Assembly: GCA_963713965.1 (NCBI GenBank) | Contig: OY970217.1 | Span: 2,666,001-2,730,000 of the forward strand | Reading direction: 5' to 3' | Length of the DNA stretch: 64,000 nucleotides | Source of the DNA: CALAGB01 sp963713965 | GTDB lineage: Bacteria; Chloroflexota; Chloroflexia; Thermomicrobiales; Thermomicrobiaceae | Part shown: piece after piece, positions 6,975 through 16,427 of the stretch | How positions within the stretch are numbered: the stretch's first letter is position 1 | How the letters are laid out: every line of letters starts with the position of its first letter | The notes under the pieces: model-generated | What the model was told of the DNA's origin: nothing | The model's database searches: none | What the model saw: the letters and a program-made list of their open reading frames with translations, nothing else | Made by a program: the position numbers and the translations under genes

Positions 6975-9881
6975 TCAACCGAGATTGTTATCGAGCGCAA
7001 AGCGGATCGCGGCACCGCGCGACGAGACGTCTAGCTTGCCATAAATGTTGGTGAGATGGGCATTGATGGTGCGCGGGCTGAGGCTCAGCTGCTCGGCGAT
7101 CTCTCCGTTGCTTAGGCCACCTGCGAGCAGGCGCAAAACTTCGCCTTCGCGGGCAGTAAGCCCGGCCGGCAGAGACGGAGTTTCACTCTCTGCCTTGATA
7201 GGAATCCGCGCCGCGAGTGCGTCGGCGCGGGTCAGGGTTAGCGTCGCTCCCATCGGGACGCAGAGTGCGCGGACCGCAGCGAGGTGTGAGTGAGCCAGCG
7301 CGTAATCGCCGCGCAAGCGGGCCAGCTCTGCCATCGCGAGGAGAATCATGGCGCGCTCATGGCGGGCGCCACAGGCGTCCGCAAGCGCCAGCGCGGTGGT
7401 GAGCAGCGGCTCCGCTTCGTCAGGCTTCCTCTCCACGAGAGCGAGCTGTCCGAGCACTCGGTGTGTCACCAGTAGGGCATGTGGCTGACGTGGTGTGCTC
7501 GCTGCGACGAGCGCTTTCTCAGCCTGCGCCTTCGCGGCGGCGACGTCTCCCGAGACAAGGTGATACGCCGCCCAGCCGAGGTGTGCGCCGGCGCGCCCGG
7601 AAATACACCCACTCCACTCCAGCCACCGCTCCAGGTCATCGAGCCAGCGCCGGGCGGCGTCCAGGTCTCGTGCCTCGAGGGACAGCGCAACGGCGAGCAT
7701 GCGCAAGGGCAGCAAATAGCCCGCGGAATCGCCGAGCGCCGTGTCCGGTCCGTCGGGCAGACCTTCGTGGATCAACGCCCAGGCGCGGCTGGCGTCACCC
7801 TGGTGGCGCGCCAGCGGTGCGACCAAGGTGTTGCTCATGAGCCGCAACATCCGCAGGCTGCTCTCTTCCGCGATTGCGAAAACTTCGTCCCACGAGCCCT
7901 CCAGCATCGCTGATACCACCCGCGCAGTTCGTGCTGAGCGTGAATCGAAAACAGCGTCGAGCGCCGTGAACGATTCCTCCAGCTCCGACTCCAGCCGCTG
8001 CCTTTCCTCCGGTTGGTCGGTCTGATAGGGGAATACGACGAGAACGAGTTCTTCGAATAGTGTCGTCATCACCATGGTGCGGTGGCCATCGGCGCGGAAG
8101 ATCGCGCGGGCATTGGCGAACGCTCGGCGTGCCTTCTCCGGCTCTCCCAGGGCCGCATAGGCATAGGCCAGACCGTAGTAGGCATCGCCGCGTGAACCGG
8201 TCGTCTCTGATGGTGGCAGGCTGACAATTTCCTCACCCAGCGCCACTGCCTGGGCGAACGGCCCGGTCTCGCCCAATGCCAGGGCCAGGTCGCCGCGCCC
8301 GTTCTGCGCATCGAGTGGATCGCTCGTTGTGTCAATTGCGGCGAGACGTTCTCGGTCCGACGGGGAGAGGACATCAAGCAAGGCAATGCCCTCCTCGGTT
8401 AAGGCGTTCCCCTCGCGGAAGTGCCCGGCCATTCGCCGGAGCATGCCTCCGTAGAACCGCGCATAGGCGACCAGTCCGGCGTCGCTCGTGTTCGCGCCCA
8501 GTCGCTCGGCCTCGGCCAGTGCGGCTGATCCACCGGCGGGGTCGGTGAAGCGACGCAGGAGCGCGAGACGGAAGAGGAGCCATCCGCGTGCGTTGTCAGC
8601 GTCATGTTCTCGATCGAGAAGAGCCAGAGCCACCTCGAAGCGTTCCGCCGCCGCGTTATAGGCGAATGCACGCTGAGCGTTTTCACCCGACCGAATTAGC
8701 CACGCTACAGCACGCGGATCGCCCGCCTGCTGGAAGTGGTAGGCGATTTCGTCGAGCTCGTTTTTGTTGGTCTGTTCCAGCGCTTCGCCGATACGGAGGT
8801 GGAGCAAACGGCGACGCGGAGGGAGGATGTGCTGATAGACAGCCTGACGAATGAGTGAGTGGGTGAAGTGGACCGACAGGCCATCCGCCGTTGCCTCGAA
8901 GACATGCGCCTCGATGGCGCGCTCAATCAAAGGGAAGAGTGCTTCTTCCGTCGTCCCGCAGACAGTCGCCCAGAGTGAGAGTGGCACCGCTTCGCCGATA
9001 ACCGCCGCGATCGTGAGAACCTCCTCGGCTTCGTCACCAAGCCGAGCCAATCGCGCGTCGATGACCTGTCGCAGTAAGATCGGGACTTCGATCCGGGAAA
9101 GCTTGCCAAGCTCCCATTTCCCACTGTTCGTCAGAATCAAAACCGATCCTTCGAGCGAGCGCAGAAGTTCACTGACGAACAATGGGTTGCCTTCGGCGTG
9201 GGTTTGTACATATGTTGCGAGCCGCTCCGAATCGTCCGCCGACAAGCGATAGTCATGGGCTACTAAGGTGCGGACGTCGTCATCGCTCAATGGTGACAGG
9301 TCGATTCGGACGGCCAGCGCTTCACGCACCAGCAGTGGAAGCAGTTGATATAGCGGATGGTTTCGGGTCACTTCGTCAGTGCGATAGGTCATCAGCACGG
9401 CCATCCGGACGGACGCGATGCTCCGCGAAACGACACGGAGCAGATCGAGGCTGGCCGAATCAGCCCAGTGCATGTCCTCGAGGAGGATGACGAGCGGTTG
9501 TTCCGCCGCGATCGCATTCAAGAACGTGCGAATCTCGCTGAAAAAGTCAGCCTGGCTGGTGCTGTCACTCAGGTCGGGAGTTGGGATGTCGTGAAGTGCT
9601 GGAGACTTACCGGAATGCTGGCGAAATTGGTCGAGAATTTCGAACCACGGTCCATATGGCGGCGTGTGGGCCCCGTCATAGCAGTGTCCCGACAGAACGA
9701 GCGCCCCATTCTCCGCCACTTCCCGGCACACATTGACAGCAAGCGTCGTCTTACCCATGCCGGCCTCGCCGCCCAGGATGACGAGACCGCCCGACCCAGT
9801 CATCGTGGCGTTCAACTGAGCCTGAGTCAGACCAAGTTCGCGTGTTCGACCGACAACGGAAGGCGGGGCGCCACTAGCCAT
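6975..9881 (-). CDS. LAL-type LuxR transcriptional regulator with N-terminal ATPase
   Basis: 968 residues, typical for large ATP-binding LuxR regulators. Walker A is GGEAGMGKTT at residues 37-46 and Walker B is LVILLEDMHWAD near residue 140. The central region is a helical TPR-like array. The C-terminal ~65 residues are a LuxR helix-turn-helix: LTAREGEVLRLLAGGLSNGE, then IAEQLSLSPRTINAHLTNIY. Such proteins usually sense a ligand through the ATPase/TPR part and activate transcription. It lies directly upstream of the split phosphotransferase operon on the same strand and is the natural candidate to bind the 64-base elements; that link is inference. The ATG at 9881 has only a weak ribosome site. 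Confidence 0.92.
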   Translation of the reverse strand: MASGAPPSVVGRTRELGLTQAQLNATMTGSGGLVILGGEAGMGKTTLAVNVCREVAENGALVLSGHCYDGAHTPPYGPWFEILDQFRQHSGKSPALHDIPTPDLSDSTSQADFFSEIRTFLNAIAAEQPLVILLEDMHWADSASLDLLRVVSRSIASVRMAVLMTYRTDEVTRNHPLYQLLPLLVREALAVRIDLSPLSDDDVRTLVAHDYRLSADDSERLATYVQTHAEGNPLFVSELLRSLEGSVLILTNSGKWELGKLSRIEVPILLRQVIDARLARLGDEAEEVLTIAAVIGEAVPLSLWATVCGTTEEALFPLIERAIEAHVFEATADGLSVHFTHSLIRQAVYQHILPPRRRLLHLRIGEALEQTNKNELDEIAYHFQQAGDPRAVAWLIRSGENAQRAFAYNAAAERFEVALALLDREHDADNARGWLLFRLALLRRFTDPAGGSAALAEAERLGANTSDAGLVAYARFYGGMLRRMAGHFREGNALTEEGIALLDVLSPSDRERLAAIDTTSDPLDAQNGRGDLALALGETGPFAQAVALGEEIVSLPPSETTGSRGDAYYGLAYAYAALGEPEKARRAFANARAIFRADGHRTMVMTTLFEELVLVVFPYQTDQPEERQRLESELEESFTALDAVFDSRSARTARVVSAMLEGSWDEVFAIAEESSLRMLRLMSNTLVAPLARHQGDASRAWALIHEGLPDGPDTALGDSAGYLLPLRMLAVALSLEARDLDAARRWLDDLERWLEWSGCISGRAGAHLGWAAYHLVSGDVAAAKAQAEKALVAASTPRQPHALLVTHRVLGQLALVERKPDEAEPLLTTALALADACGARHERAMILLAMAELARLRGDYALAHSHLAAVRALCVPMGATLTLTRADALAARIPIKAESETPSLPAGLTAREGEVLRLLAGGLSNGEIAEQLSLSPRTINAHLTNIYGKLDVSSRGAAIRFALDNNLG

Positions 9882-9961
9882 CGGGACGCTCGATTCCTAA
9901 CATGGATGAACGTGTAGGGGCTTGGATACGCAAACAGGTAAGGTAATCCGGTGGGATTATA

Positions 9962-10013
9962 CGCGGATACGGATCGTGATTGACGGGTCCAGCGGCACGA
10001 TCGGGTATCCGCG
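9962..10013 (-). terminator. Long stem-loop just downstream of the rmlB-like gene
   Basis: CGCGGATAC (9962-9970) pairs perfectly with GTATCCGCG (10005-10013), and the inner GATCGTG pairs with CACGATC, leaving a ~17-base loop. It starts about 6 bases after the stop codon of the 10019-11035 gene. No clear T-tract follows, so it may be an mRNA-stabilising or factor-assisted terminator hairpin. Confidence 0.5.
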
Positions 10014-10018
10014 ACTTC

Positions 10019-11035
10019 CTATTTGGTCACCCAACGAGATTCATTGACTTCGAGCTTGCCCAGAATTGGCTGCCACCAGGATTCATTCGTCCGGTACCAG
10101 TCGACCGTCTCCCTCATACCGTCGTCGAAGCTGATTTTCGGCGACCAGCCAAGCTCACGCCGGATCTTGGTTGAATCGAGCAGGTAGCGTCGATCATGAC
10201 CGGGGCGATCGGGTACGTAGGTCTTGTAGGACTGATCGAGTCCGAGATGTGAAAGGACGGTGTCGGCGATCATCTCGACATCCGCCTCGACCCCACTGCC
10301 GATGTTGTAGGTCTCGCCGATCCGGCCATTGGCCAGGACCAGATCGAGGGCACGGCAGTGATCGAGGACGTGGAGCCACTCGCGACGATGGCTGGAGTTG
10401 CGGTAGAGAGTGAGAGGCACGCGGCGCAGGCCACTGACCGTGAAGTGCGGGAGCACCTTCTCCGGTGTCTGATAGGGACCGTAGTTATTGCAGCAGACCG
10501 AGACAGTGACCGGCAGCTTGAACGTTTCGGAATAGGCGCGCACGGCCAGATCCGCGCCCGCCTTGGAGGCGTTATACGGAGTCCGCGGTCGGAGCGGCGA
10601 TTCCTCGGTGAAGCTCTCGGGTGAATCGAGCGCCAGATCGCCGAAGACCTCACAGGTGGAAACGTGGTGGAAGCGTTCGATGTTGGCGCGCGTAGCTGCT
10701 TCGAGAAGTGTCTGGGTTCCTACCACGTTGGTCTGGAAGAAGAGTCCGGGATGGCTGATGGCTCGGCTGTTGTGGGATTCGGCCGCGAAATTGACGATCA
10801 CCGAAGGGCTCTGAGACTTGAACAGGTGCATGACCAAGTCGAAATTGCCGATGTCTCCCTGTACGAACTGGTAGCGATCTCCGAAATCACGCTCGACATC
10901 CGCAAGACTGGCGAGGTTTCCTGCGTAGGTGAGGAGATCGAGGTTGACGACCTCGTCGTCTTGGTGGCTACCCAGCCAGTAACGGATGAAATTCGATCCG
11001 ATGAACCCAGCCCCACCGGTGACGATAAGCTTCAT
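10019..11035 (-). CDS. rmlB: dTDP-glucose 4,6-dehydratase-like SDR enzyme
   Basis: 338 residues, extended short-chain dehydrogenase. The Rossmann motif TGGAGFIGSN is at residues 6-15. The NAAESH-like motif is FAAESHNSRAI, the catalytic Tyr-x3-Lys is in TPYNASKAGAD, and NNYGPYQTPEKVLPHF and RPGHDRRY are RmlB signatures. In RmlB the active site reads S-T-D-E-V; here it is HVSTCEVFG, so the catalytic Asp is Cys while Glu, Tyr and Lys remain. RmlB converts dTDP-glucose to dTDP-4-keto-6-deoxyglucose for deoxysugar synthesis. No other rml genes are adjacent, so a related nucleotide-sugar substrate is possible. The ATG at 11035 is preceded by GGGAGC. Confidence 0.85.
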   Translation of the reverse strand: MKLIVTGGAGFIGSNFIRYWLGSHQDDEVVNLDLLTYAGNLASLADVERDFGDRYQFVQGDIGNFDLVMHLFKSQSPSVIVNFAAESHNSRAISHPGLFFQTNVVGTQTLLEAATRANIERFHHVSTCEVFGDLALDSPESFTEESPLRPRTPYNASKAGADLAVRAYSETFKLPVTVSVCCNNYGPYQTPEKVLPHFTVSGLRRVPLTLYRNSSHRREWLHVLDHCRALDLVLANGRIGETYNIGSGVEADVEMIADTVLSHLGLDQSYKTYVPDRPGHDRRYLLDSTKIRRELGWSPKISFDDGMRETVDWYRTNESWWQPILGKLEVNESRWVTK

Positions 11036-11240
11036 GCGTGCTCCCAGATCCCAGGTGCGGATACGTTTGGAATGTCATTGTGCCAGGAGTAGACGCGAAA
11101 TGACGAGGTAGGACGGTCGGTCACCGGGCTCGGGTAAGTGGCAGCCCGAGGCGGTGCGCCGTACGGAACGGTCGTACCGGGACGAGAAACGGCGGCCACG
11201 ATTTCTCGCGACCGCCGGTCCAAAGAGGGGGTTGGGGGCG

Positions 11241-14237
11241 CTACTCGTAACGCAGCGCTTCCGCGATCGGTACTCGTGCCGCCTGTCGGGATGGGATGTA
11301 GGCCATCAAGAGCGAGGCGCCAACCGAGACGATGATGAACGCCGCGATCAGCAGCCACGGCACGATGAAGGATGTTCCACTCGTCGTACCGGCGAAGTCG
11401 GGACTGGTCATGAGCTGATAGGCCAGGATCAGTCCGAGCGACGTGCCCGAGGCCACGCCGAGCAAGGTGATCATCGAAGATTCGATCAGGAAACTGGCCG
11501 AGACCATGTTGCGCTGATAGCCGATGGCCCGCAGCATCCCGATCTGCTGGCGTCGCTCCACCACTGAGCGGAAGGAGACGACGCCCAGCGCCGCGATGCC
11601 AACCAGCAGACCGAGACCCATGAAACCTTCGATCAGGTAGAGGAAGCCCTGAGACTGGCTGGCGGCTTTCTTGAGCTGCTCTTTGATCGAATCCGCCTGC
11701 ACCCCGTAGGTGATCAGGCTCGACTCGATGGACTGCGCATATTCTTTGGTATTCACGCCAGACGCCACCTGCACGTAGTAGGTGATAGCGCTTGGATCGG
11801 TGAAGACCTGGTCGAAGGTCTGTTGGGTGACAAAGATGCCGTTGAGCATCGATACCTTCGAGTCAAGCACGCCGATGATGGTGACCGACTTCGTGGTCCC
11901 AGAACTGGGATCACCGATCTCGATCTTGGTCGGCTGCATCGTCTTGTCACTCGATTTGAGGCCGGTCAAGCTGAAGGTGTTGTCGGTACCTCCAAAACCA
12001 CCCTGCTGAGGTATCGCGCCGGCGCTCACCACGGCCAGATTCGGGTTGTCGCGAACCGCGTTCCAGACATCCTGGTCCGTTGAGTAGCCATCGGCCCGAA
12101 TCTGCAGTGGCGCGTCAGATTTGTTGATGAAGTCTGTGTTGACGCCATCGATCGGATAGGTCTTCCACTCAGAAGCCCCAGACAGTCGCACTTCCGACTT
12201 CGCCTGTGTCACCGATTCGAGCTGCCCGACCGCGGTGATCTTGCTGGTATCGACGCCGTTTTGCTGCAGCGTCTGCTTGAAGTCGTTGATCGGGTTGTTC
12301 GGCGCCTGCGTCGCCTGGATATCCCACCCGGCTCCGGCCTTATCGGTGGTGAAGATCTGCACGAAGTTGGCGTTGATGGTTGCCATCATGACCAGCGAGA
12401 AGATGATCAGGCTGAACATGGCGATGGTCATTCCGGTGCGACCTTTACTGGCCGTCGGGTAGGCGACCGCCGTCTTTACGGCGGGGAGCCAGCGGCTGAA
12501 GGACTGTCCGAGGAAGCTGACCAACCGGGTCAGGATCTCGGCGTTCCAGATGATCGCCAACGTGGCGGCCGCCACCATCATGATGCCGGAGAGGAAGAAC
12601 ATCTCCATGCCGCCGTTCAAGTCTCCGCCGCTGAGCCAGTAAAACCAGGAGGCTGGCGACAGCCAGAAGAAGAGAACGAGCAACGAAGCCACCGTATAGA
12701 GCAGTCTGGCTGGCAGACCGAAGCGTCGCAGTGCCACTGCCAAACCAAGCGGCACGAGGGAGACGCCCATGGTGAACGGGAACGCCTGCTCCGAGTTGCG
12801 GCCAACCCACGTGAGCAGCGCGCCGAGAACGATCCCCAGGATGCCGAAGATCAGCCAGCGACGGCTTGCTTTCGCCATGGTCGCTTCCGGGATATCGCGG
12901 ATGGCCGACACGATGTTGAGTCGACTGACGCGCCAGGACGAGATAGTGATGGTGATGAAGGTGACGATTACACCCAACGTGTACGCGATCACCAGACTAC
13001 GCCAGGTGATTGTCGGCTTGATAGTGAGCACGTCGCCGATGAGCTGCCCCATCAACTCCACGATCAGGAAGGCAACACCGACGCCCAGCGCGGCGCCGAC
13101 CGCCGCGGATGCCAGATCGTATGCGATGCCCTCGGCCAGGAACATCTGCGTCAGCTGACGGCGCTTCATTCCGACTGCGCGCGCCATGCCCATCTCCGGC
13201 TTTCGCTCTGCGGCGAGGAGCACGAAGATCAAGAAGATCAGGAGGATGCCTGCCGCGATCGAGAAGAGCCCCAGGACCAGAAAGATGCTGGTGAACGCGT
13301 TCCCGGCCGTCTCAGCTGCTTTGACCGCGTCGTGCTTCACCGGAACCGCGCGGTACGGCATGCCGGCGAGCGCGTTGTCGACCGCGTTCACGGCGGCGTC
13401 GGAGTAGCTCGTGCTGTCCTTTACACCACCGGTGTTCGAGATGGCGACCAGGCTGATCTGGCCGGCGTGATTGGTGATCTGCTGCGCCTCGCTCAGCGGC
13501 ATGGCAAATCCGCCCGCCGCTCCGACATCGGTCATGCCGGTCATGATCGAATCGTCCGAGATCGCGTTGATGGTCAACGAGTACGGCTTGTTGCTGACGT
13601 AGATCGTGATCTGATCGCCGGGCTTCGCGTCGAGCTTGTCCGCGGCCGTTTTGCTCATCACCACGTTGTTGACCGGAAGTTTGGTCAGATCGACGTCGTT
13701 GCCGTTGGTGTCCTTCAGACCGCCGAAGGCTGCCAGATCAGTGGTGTCGACGCCCGTCAACGTGAGCGCCGGTTCGTGGAGATTGTTGCTGTTGTTGATC
13801 GCCGGCACAGTGTCGAAGAGCATCGGCATCATGCCGTCAATCGGAGCGTTTTTGTCGATATTGGTCCGTAGCTGGGTTGCGACGTCCTGGTTGAAGAAGG
13901 TCGCGCCCACCTGAGTGTTGTTGTTCGAGTTCTGATTGTTTGCGGACAACACAACGAGCTCATCGGTGTGACCCATGAGGTCGTAGACGGCGCCGGTAAT
14001 GGTGTTGTCGAGCGTGTCGCCGGTGGTCAGCGCGGCGGACATGATCAAGGTGCTGAGCATCAAACCGATGACGATCAGCGTGGTCTGGGCCGGCCGTCGT
14101 GGGACGTTGCGCATACCCATTTTGAAGATCACACGATGCCGCAGCAGCACCCAGAGACCGGCACTCAAGCAGAGCGCGAACAGGATGAGCAGGGCTACCA
14201 TGATGTCGCTCATTGGAATGCCGAACATCTTTTGCAC
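11241..14237 (-). CDS. ABC transporter permease, FtsX/MacB type, double-domain
   Basis: 998 residues. A short N-terminal membrane segment is followed by a helix (TTLIVIGLMLSTLIMSAALT), a large extracytoplasmic domain, and an FtsX helix set near residues 330-440. A further membrane cluster lies at ~460-600, then a second extracytoplasmic domain and C-terminal FtsX helices with (R/K)AIGYQRNMV. This is the LolE/MacB-like two-FtsX architecture. The partner ATPase lies 35 bases upstream. Likely role: mechanotransmission-type export or envelope lipid/protein handling; substrate unknown. The GTG at 14237 follows AAAGGTAG; internal ATGs at 14228 and 14213 are alternatives. Confidence 0.9.
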   Translation of the reverse strand: MQKMFGIPMSDIMVALLILFALCLSAGLWVLLRHRVIFKMGMRNVPRRPAQTTLIVIGLMLSTLIMSAALTTGDTLDNTITGAVYDLMGHTDELVVLSANNQNSNNNTQVGATFFNQDVATQLRTNIDKNAPIDGMMPMLFDTVPAINNSNNLHEPALTLTGVDTTDLAAFGGLKDTNGNDVDLTKLPVNNVVMSKTAADKLDAKPGDQITIYVSNKPYSLTINAISDDSIMTGMTDVGAAGGFAMPLSEAQQITNHAGQISLVAISNTGGVKDSTSYSDAAVNAVDNALAGMPYRAVPVKHDAVKAAETAGNAFTSIFLVLGLFSIAAGILLIFLIFVLLAAERKPEMGMARAVGMKRRQLTQMFLAEGIAYDLASAAVGAALGVGVAFLIVELMGQLIGDVLTIKPTITWRSLVIAYTLGVIVTFITITISSWRVSRLNIVSAIRDIPEATMAKASRRWLIFGILGIVLGALLTWVGRNSEQAFPFTMGVSLVPLGLAVALRRFGLPARLLYTVASLLVLFFWLSPASWFYWLSGGDLNGGMEMFFLSGIMMVAAATLAIIWNAEILTRLVSFLGQSFSRWLPAVKTAVAYPTASKGRTGMTIAMFSLIIFSLVMMATINANFVQIFTTDKAGAGWDIQATQAPNNPINDFKQTLQQNGVDTSKITAVGQLESVTQAKSEVRLSGASEWKTYPIDGVNTDFINKSDAPLQIRADGYSTDQDVWNAVRDNPNLAVVSAGAIPQQGGFGGTDNTFSLTGLKSSDKTMQPTKIEIGDPSSGTTKSVTIIGVLDSKVSMLNGIFVTQQTFDQVFTDPSAITYYVQVASGVNTKEYAQSIESSLITYGVQADSIKEQLKKAASQSQGFLYLIEGFMGLGLLVGIAALGVVSFRSVVERRQQIGMLRAIGYQRNMVSASFLIESSMITLLGVASGTSLGLILAYQLMTSPDFAGTTSGTSFIVPWLLIAAFIIVSVGASLLMAYIPSRQAARVPIAEALRYE

Positions 14238-14272
14238 GTTAGCTGCTACCTTTCGTTAGACATCGCGTGGAT

Positions 14273-15022
14273 TTAGATCTGGACGCCATCATGAATGACG
14301 CGACCGTCTTGCATGCGGATGATGCGATCACACATCTGGCCGATGCGCGGATCGTGGGTCACGACCACGAACGTCTGACTGTTCCGCTGGTTCAGCTCCC
14401 GCATTACCCGCATCACATCGTCAGCCGTCTCGGTGTCCAAATCACCGGTCGGCTCATCTGCCCAGACGATCGACGGCTCATTCACGAGCGCGCGGGCAAT
14501 GGTCACCCGCTGCCGCTGTCCACCCGAGAGCTCGGCCGGTTTCTGGGTCGCCTGACGCTCCAACCCGACCTGCGCCAGCGCCTGCATCCCTAGCTCGCGT
14601 GCTTTCTTCGGCTTGACGCCACTGACAAGCAGCGGGAGTTCGACGTTCTCGACCGCGCTCAGGACCGGCAGCAGGTTGTAGAACTGGAAGACGAAGCCCA
14701 TCTCCCTGGCGCGGAACGTGGTGCGGGCGTTGTCCGACATCTTGGCCATGTTGGTTCCAGCGATCAGGATCTGGCCGTCATTGATGGTGTCGAGTCCGGA
14801 GAGGCAGTTGAGCAAGGTGGTCTTGCCACAGCCGGACGGTCCCATGATGGCGACCATCTCGCCACGGGAGACGGTGAAGTCGACCCCGCGTAGCGCGGGA
14901 ACTTCCATCTTGCCCGTGTTGTACGTCTTCCGCACGTCGACCGCCTCAATGATGGTCGACGCGTCGCGATTGGACTCCTGAACACCTGTCTTGGTTCGTT
15001 TCCCCCCAAGGGTCAAAATCAT
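14273..15022 (-). CDS. ABC transporter ATP-binding protein (LolD/MacB family)
   Basis: About 249 residues. Walker A is GPSGCGKTT, the Q-loop FQFYNLLP, the signature LSGGQRQR, Walker B IVWADEPTGDLD and the switch His VVTHDP. The N-x-L-P after the Q-loop and the ADEPTGDLD block are typical of ATPases paired with FtsX permeases, and the downstream gene is one. The ATG at 15022 is preferred because GAAGGA lies 6 bases upstream; a GTG at 15061 would add 13 residues. First gene of a two-gene operon. Confidence 0.93.
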   Translation of the reverse strand: MILTLGGKRTKTGVQESNRDASTIIEAVDVRKTYNTGKMEVPALRGVDFTVSRGEMVAIMGPSGCGKTTLLNCLSGLDTINDGQILIAGTNMAKMSDNARTTFRAREMGFVFQFYNLLPVLSAVENVELPLLVSGVKPKKARELGMQALAQVGLERQATQKPAELSGGQRQRVTIARALVNEPSIVWADEPTGDLDTETADDVMRVMRELNQRNSQTFVVVTHDPRIGQMCDRIIRMQDGRVIHDGVQI

Positions 15023-15706
15023 CGTACGTCCTTCATAGCTCCAACGTTCATACGGCGTCACGTTCCAGGTCGTGCGTCATCACTCAGTTCTTTGGACCAG
15101 ACTGCACGAACACTATCGTAGGATCTAAGCCGATCAACATCTTCGGGCATCGGTGTAATCAGCGGGTGTAACACTGGCCAGTGGGACCCTGTCCCAAAGG
15201 ACAGTCTGGTTTTCCTGCCGACCGGAATACGCTGTCATGATCGACTCCGGACCGTCCTTATCGTGCGTCGACCAGGCTTACTGGTCGGACACGTCGCACT
15301 TGACGTTACAGGAATGTGAGGGGATCCCGTAGTGCATTGTGTCTCATTCGGTAGGTGACATTTGTCACGTTCGCAACAGGGCACAGATCCGCGCGCGGAT
15401 CCCTCTTCGTCATCGAAGCCAACTAATGGACGGTGGATTTGTGCTTGCGTGGGAGTTAGTGGGGATCGCCGGAGAGCGGCATCTCCAACGGGCAGACGTT
15501 GGACGTGAAATCCGTCGGGGCCCGCTGCACGTTATAGCTGAGGTGCGGTCGACGTTGACCGGCCAAATGGTATTCACATCGGAGGGACCAACGGCACAAC
15601 ATTGGGATCTATGGGTGGTATTCTGACTGCCTCGTCCGTTGTGAACTATCAACGCGTGACGCCTATCCGAACGATTGGACATCAGACACGGAGTTAATTC
15701 CTGACA
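15023..15706. other. Divergent intergenic region with inverted repeats, no convincing gene
   Basis: 684 bases between divergently transcribed genes. Visible structure: CGACCAG/CTGGTCG around a 5-base loop at 15269-15287; the palindrome GTGACATTTGTCAC at 15355-15368; CTGTCC-caaa-GGACAG near 15190-15210; and the repeated GGTGTAA near 15150-15165. These are plausible operator or attenuator sites. A 95-codon plus-strand frame at 15339-15626 has no family resemblance and no ribosome site and is not called. Confidence 0.5.
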
Positions 15707-16204
15707 ATGAACTCAAGCCGTCATTATTCAACAATGCAGCTGCAACGGCGAGTGGGCAACCAGCCGTGGGATCCGTTCGCGATCAATCCGGTGAGACGCT
15801 CTCTTGCCTCGTTCATCGTTTGCGCAGCCGTCTTCATTGTGCCGATGGCGCTCTTTCCACAGAACCTCGAAGCGCTGACAATGGTCCTGTTCGGCTGGCT
15901 GGCTGCCATCGGCATGGTCATGTGCTTCCCCATCTTCCTGATCAGCGTCGTTGAGCTTGGCTGGACGCACCTCTCACGCCGGATGTACCCATCGGTCGAT
16001 CTGCTCGACGTGAGCCCGCGCGTGAGCAACTTGCTGAATCGCTATGGTTTCCGCACGATCGATAGCGTCGACCGATGCAGCGACGACGGTTTCCTGATGC
16101 TGACGAACTTCGATCCAAAGGCGCTGCACGAGCTGCGCCGCGCGGTGAGTATCTGGAAGTATCGCCGCTGGCAAGACGCGGGATTCCCAGCCGAGTGGGT
16201 CTGA
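15707..16204 (+). CDS. Two-helix membrane protein with RNA-polymerase alpha-CTD-like domain
   Basis: 165 residues. Two hydrophobic helices (~32-50 and ~57-80) are followed by a soluble C-terminal domain. Residues ~98-147 align with the C-terminal domain of the RNA polymerase alpha subunit (helix-hairpin-helix fold). R105 and N108 (in SPRVSNLL) match the DNA-contacting Arg265 and Asn268 of E. coli alpha; N134, K138 and E142 match Asn294, Lys298 and Glu302. It could therefore be a membrane-anchored DNA- or transcription-interacting protein; that is inference, since HhH domains also occur in other contexts. The ATG at 15707 has only a distant GGAG. A hairpin terminator follows at 16234. Confidence 0.7.
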   Translation: MNSSRHYSTMQLQRRVGNQPWDPFAINPVRRSLASFIVCAAVFIVPMALFPQNLEALTMVLFGWLAAIGMVMCFPIFLISVVELGWTHLSRRMYPSVDLLDVSPRVSNLLNRYGFRTIDSVDRCSDDGFLMLTNFDPKALHELRRAVSIWKYRRWQDAGFPAEWV

Positions 16205-16233
16205 TCCCGGACGACAATAGCGACGTTCCGCTC

Positions 16234-16263
16234 AACCCCCCGTCAACATGACTCGGGGGTTTT
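16234..16263 (+). terminator. Rho-independent terminator after the alpha-CTD-like gene
   Basis: AACCCCC pairs with GGGGGTT across a ~14-base loop, followed by TTTCGTTT. It begins 30 bases after the stop codon at 16204. Confidence 0.6.
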
Positions 16264-16427
16264 CGTTTCCCACCCGAGTTCCCTGCGCGCGCGAATCTGA
16301 ACTCTGGCGGTATGATGGACCGCGGCCGGCGCTCCGGTTGTCGAGCAGAACATCAGACGTTCAATACGCCTGGCGCACAGCGTACCCATTTTGTATTCGC
16401 TCGGGCTCGAATGAGAGGGAACCAGAC

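Noticed and set aside
12261..13871. 536-codon plus-strand frame rich in Glu, Asp and His
   Set aside because: Antisense to the FtsX permease; the biased composition is typical of the complement of hydrophobic codons.
15339..15626. 95-codon plus-strand frame in the gap before the alpha-CTD-like gene
   Set aside because: No ribosome site, no family resemblance, and it overlaps palindromic regulatory-looking sequence.
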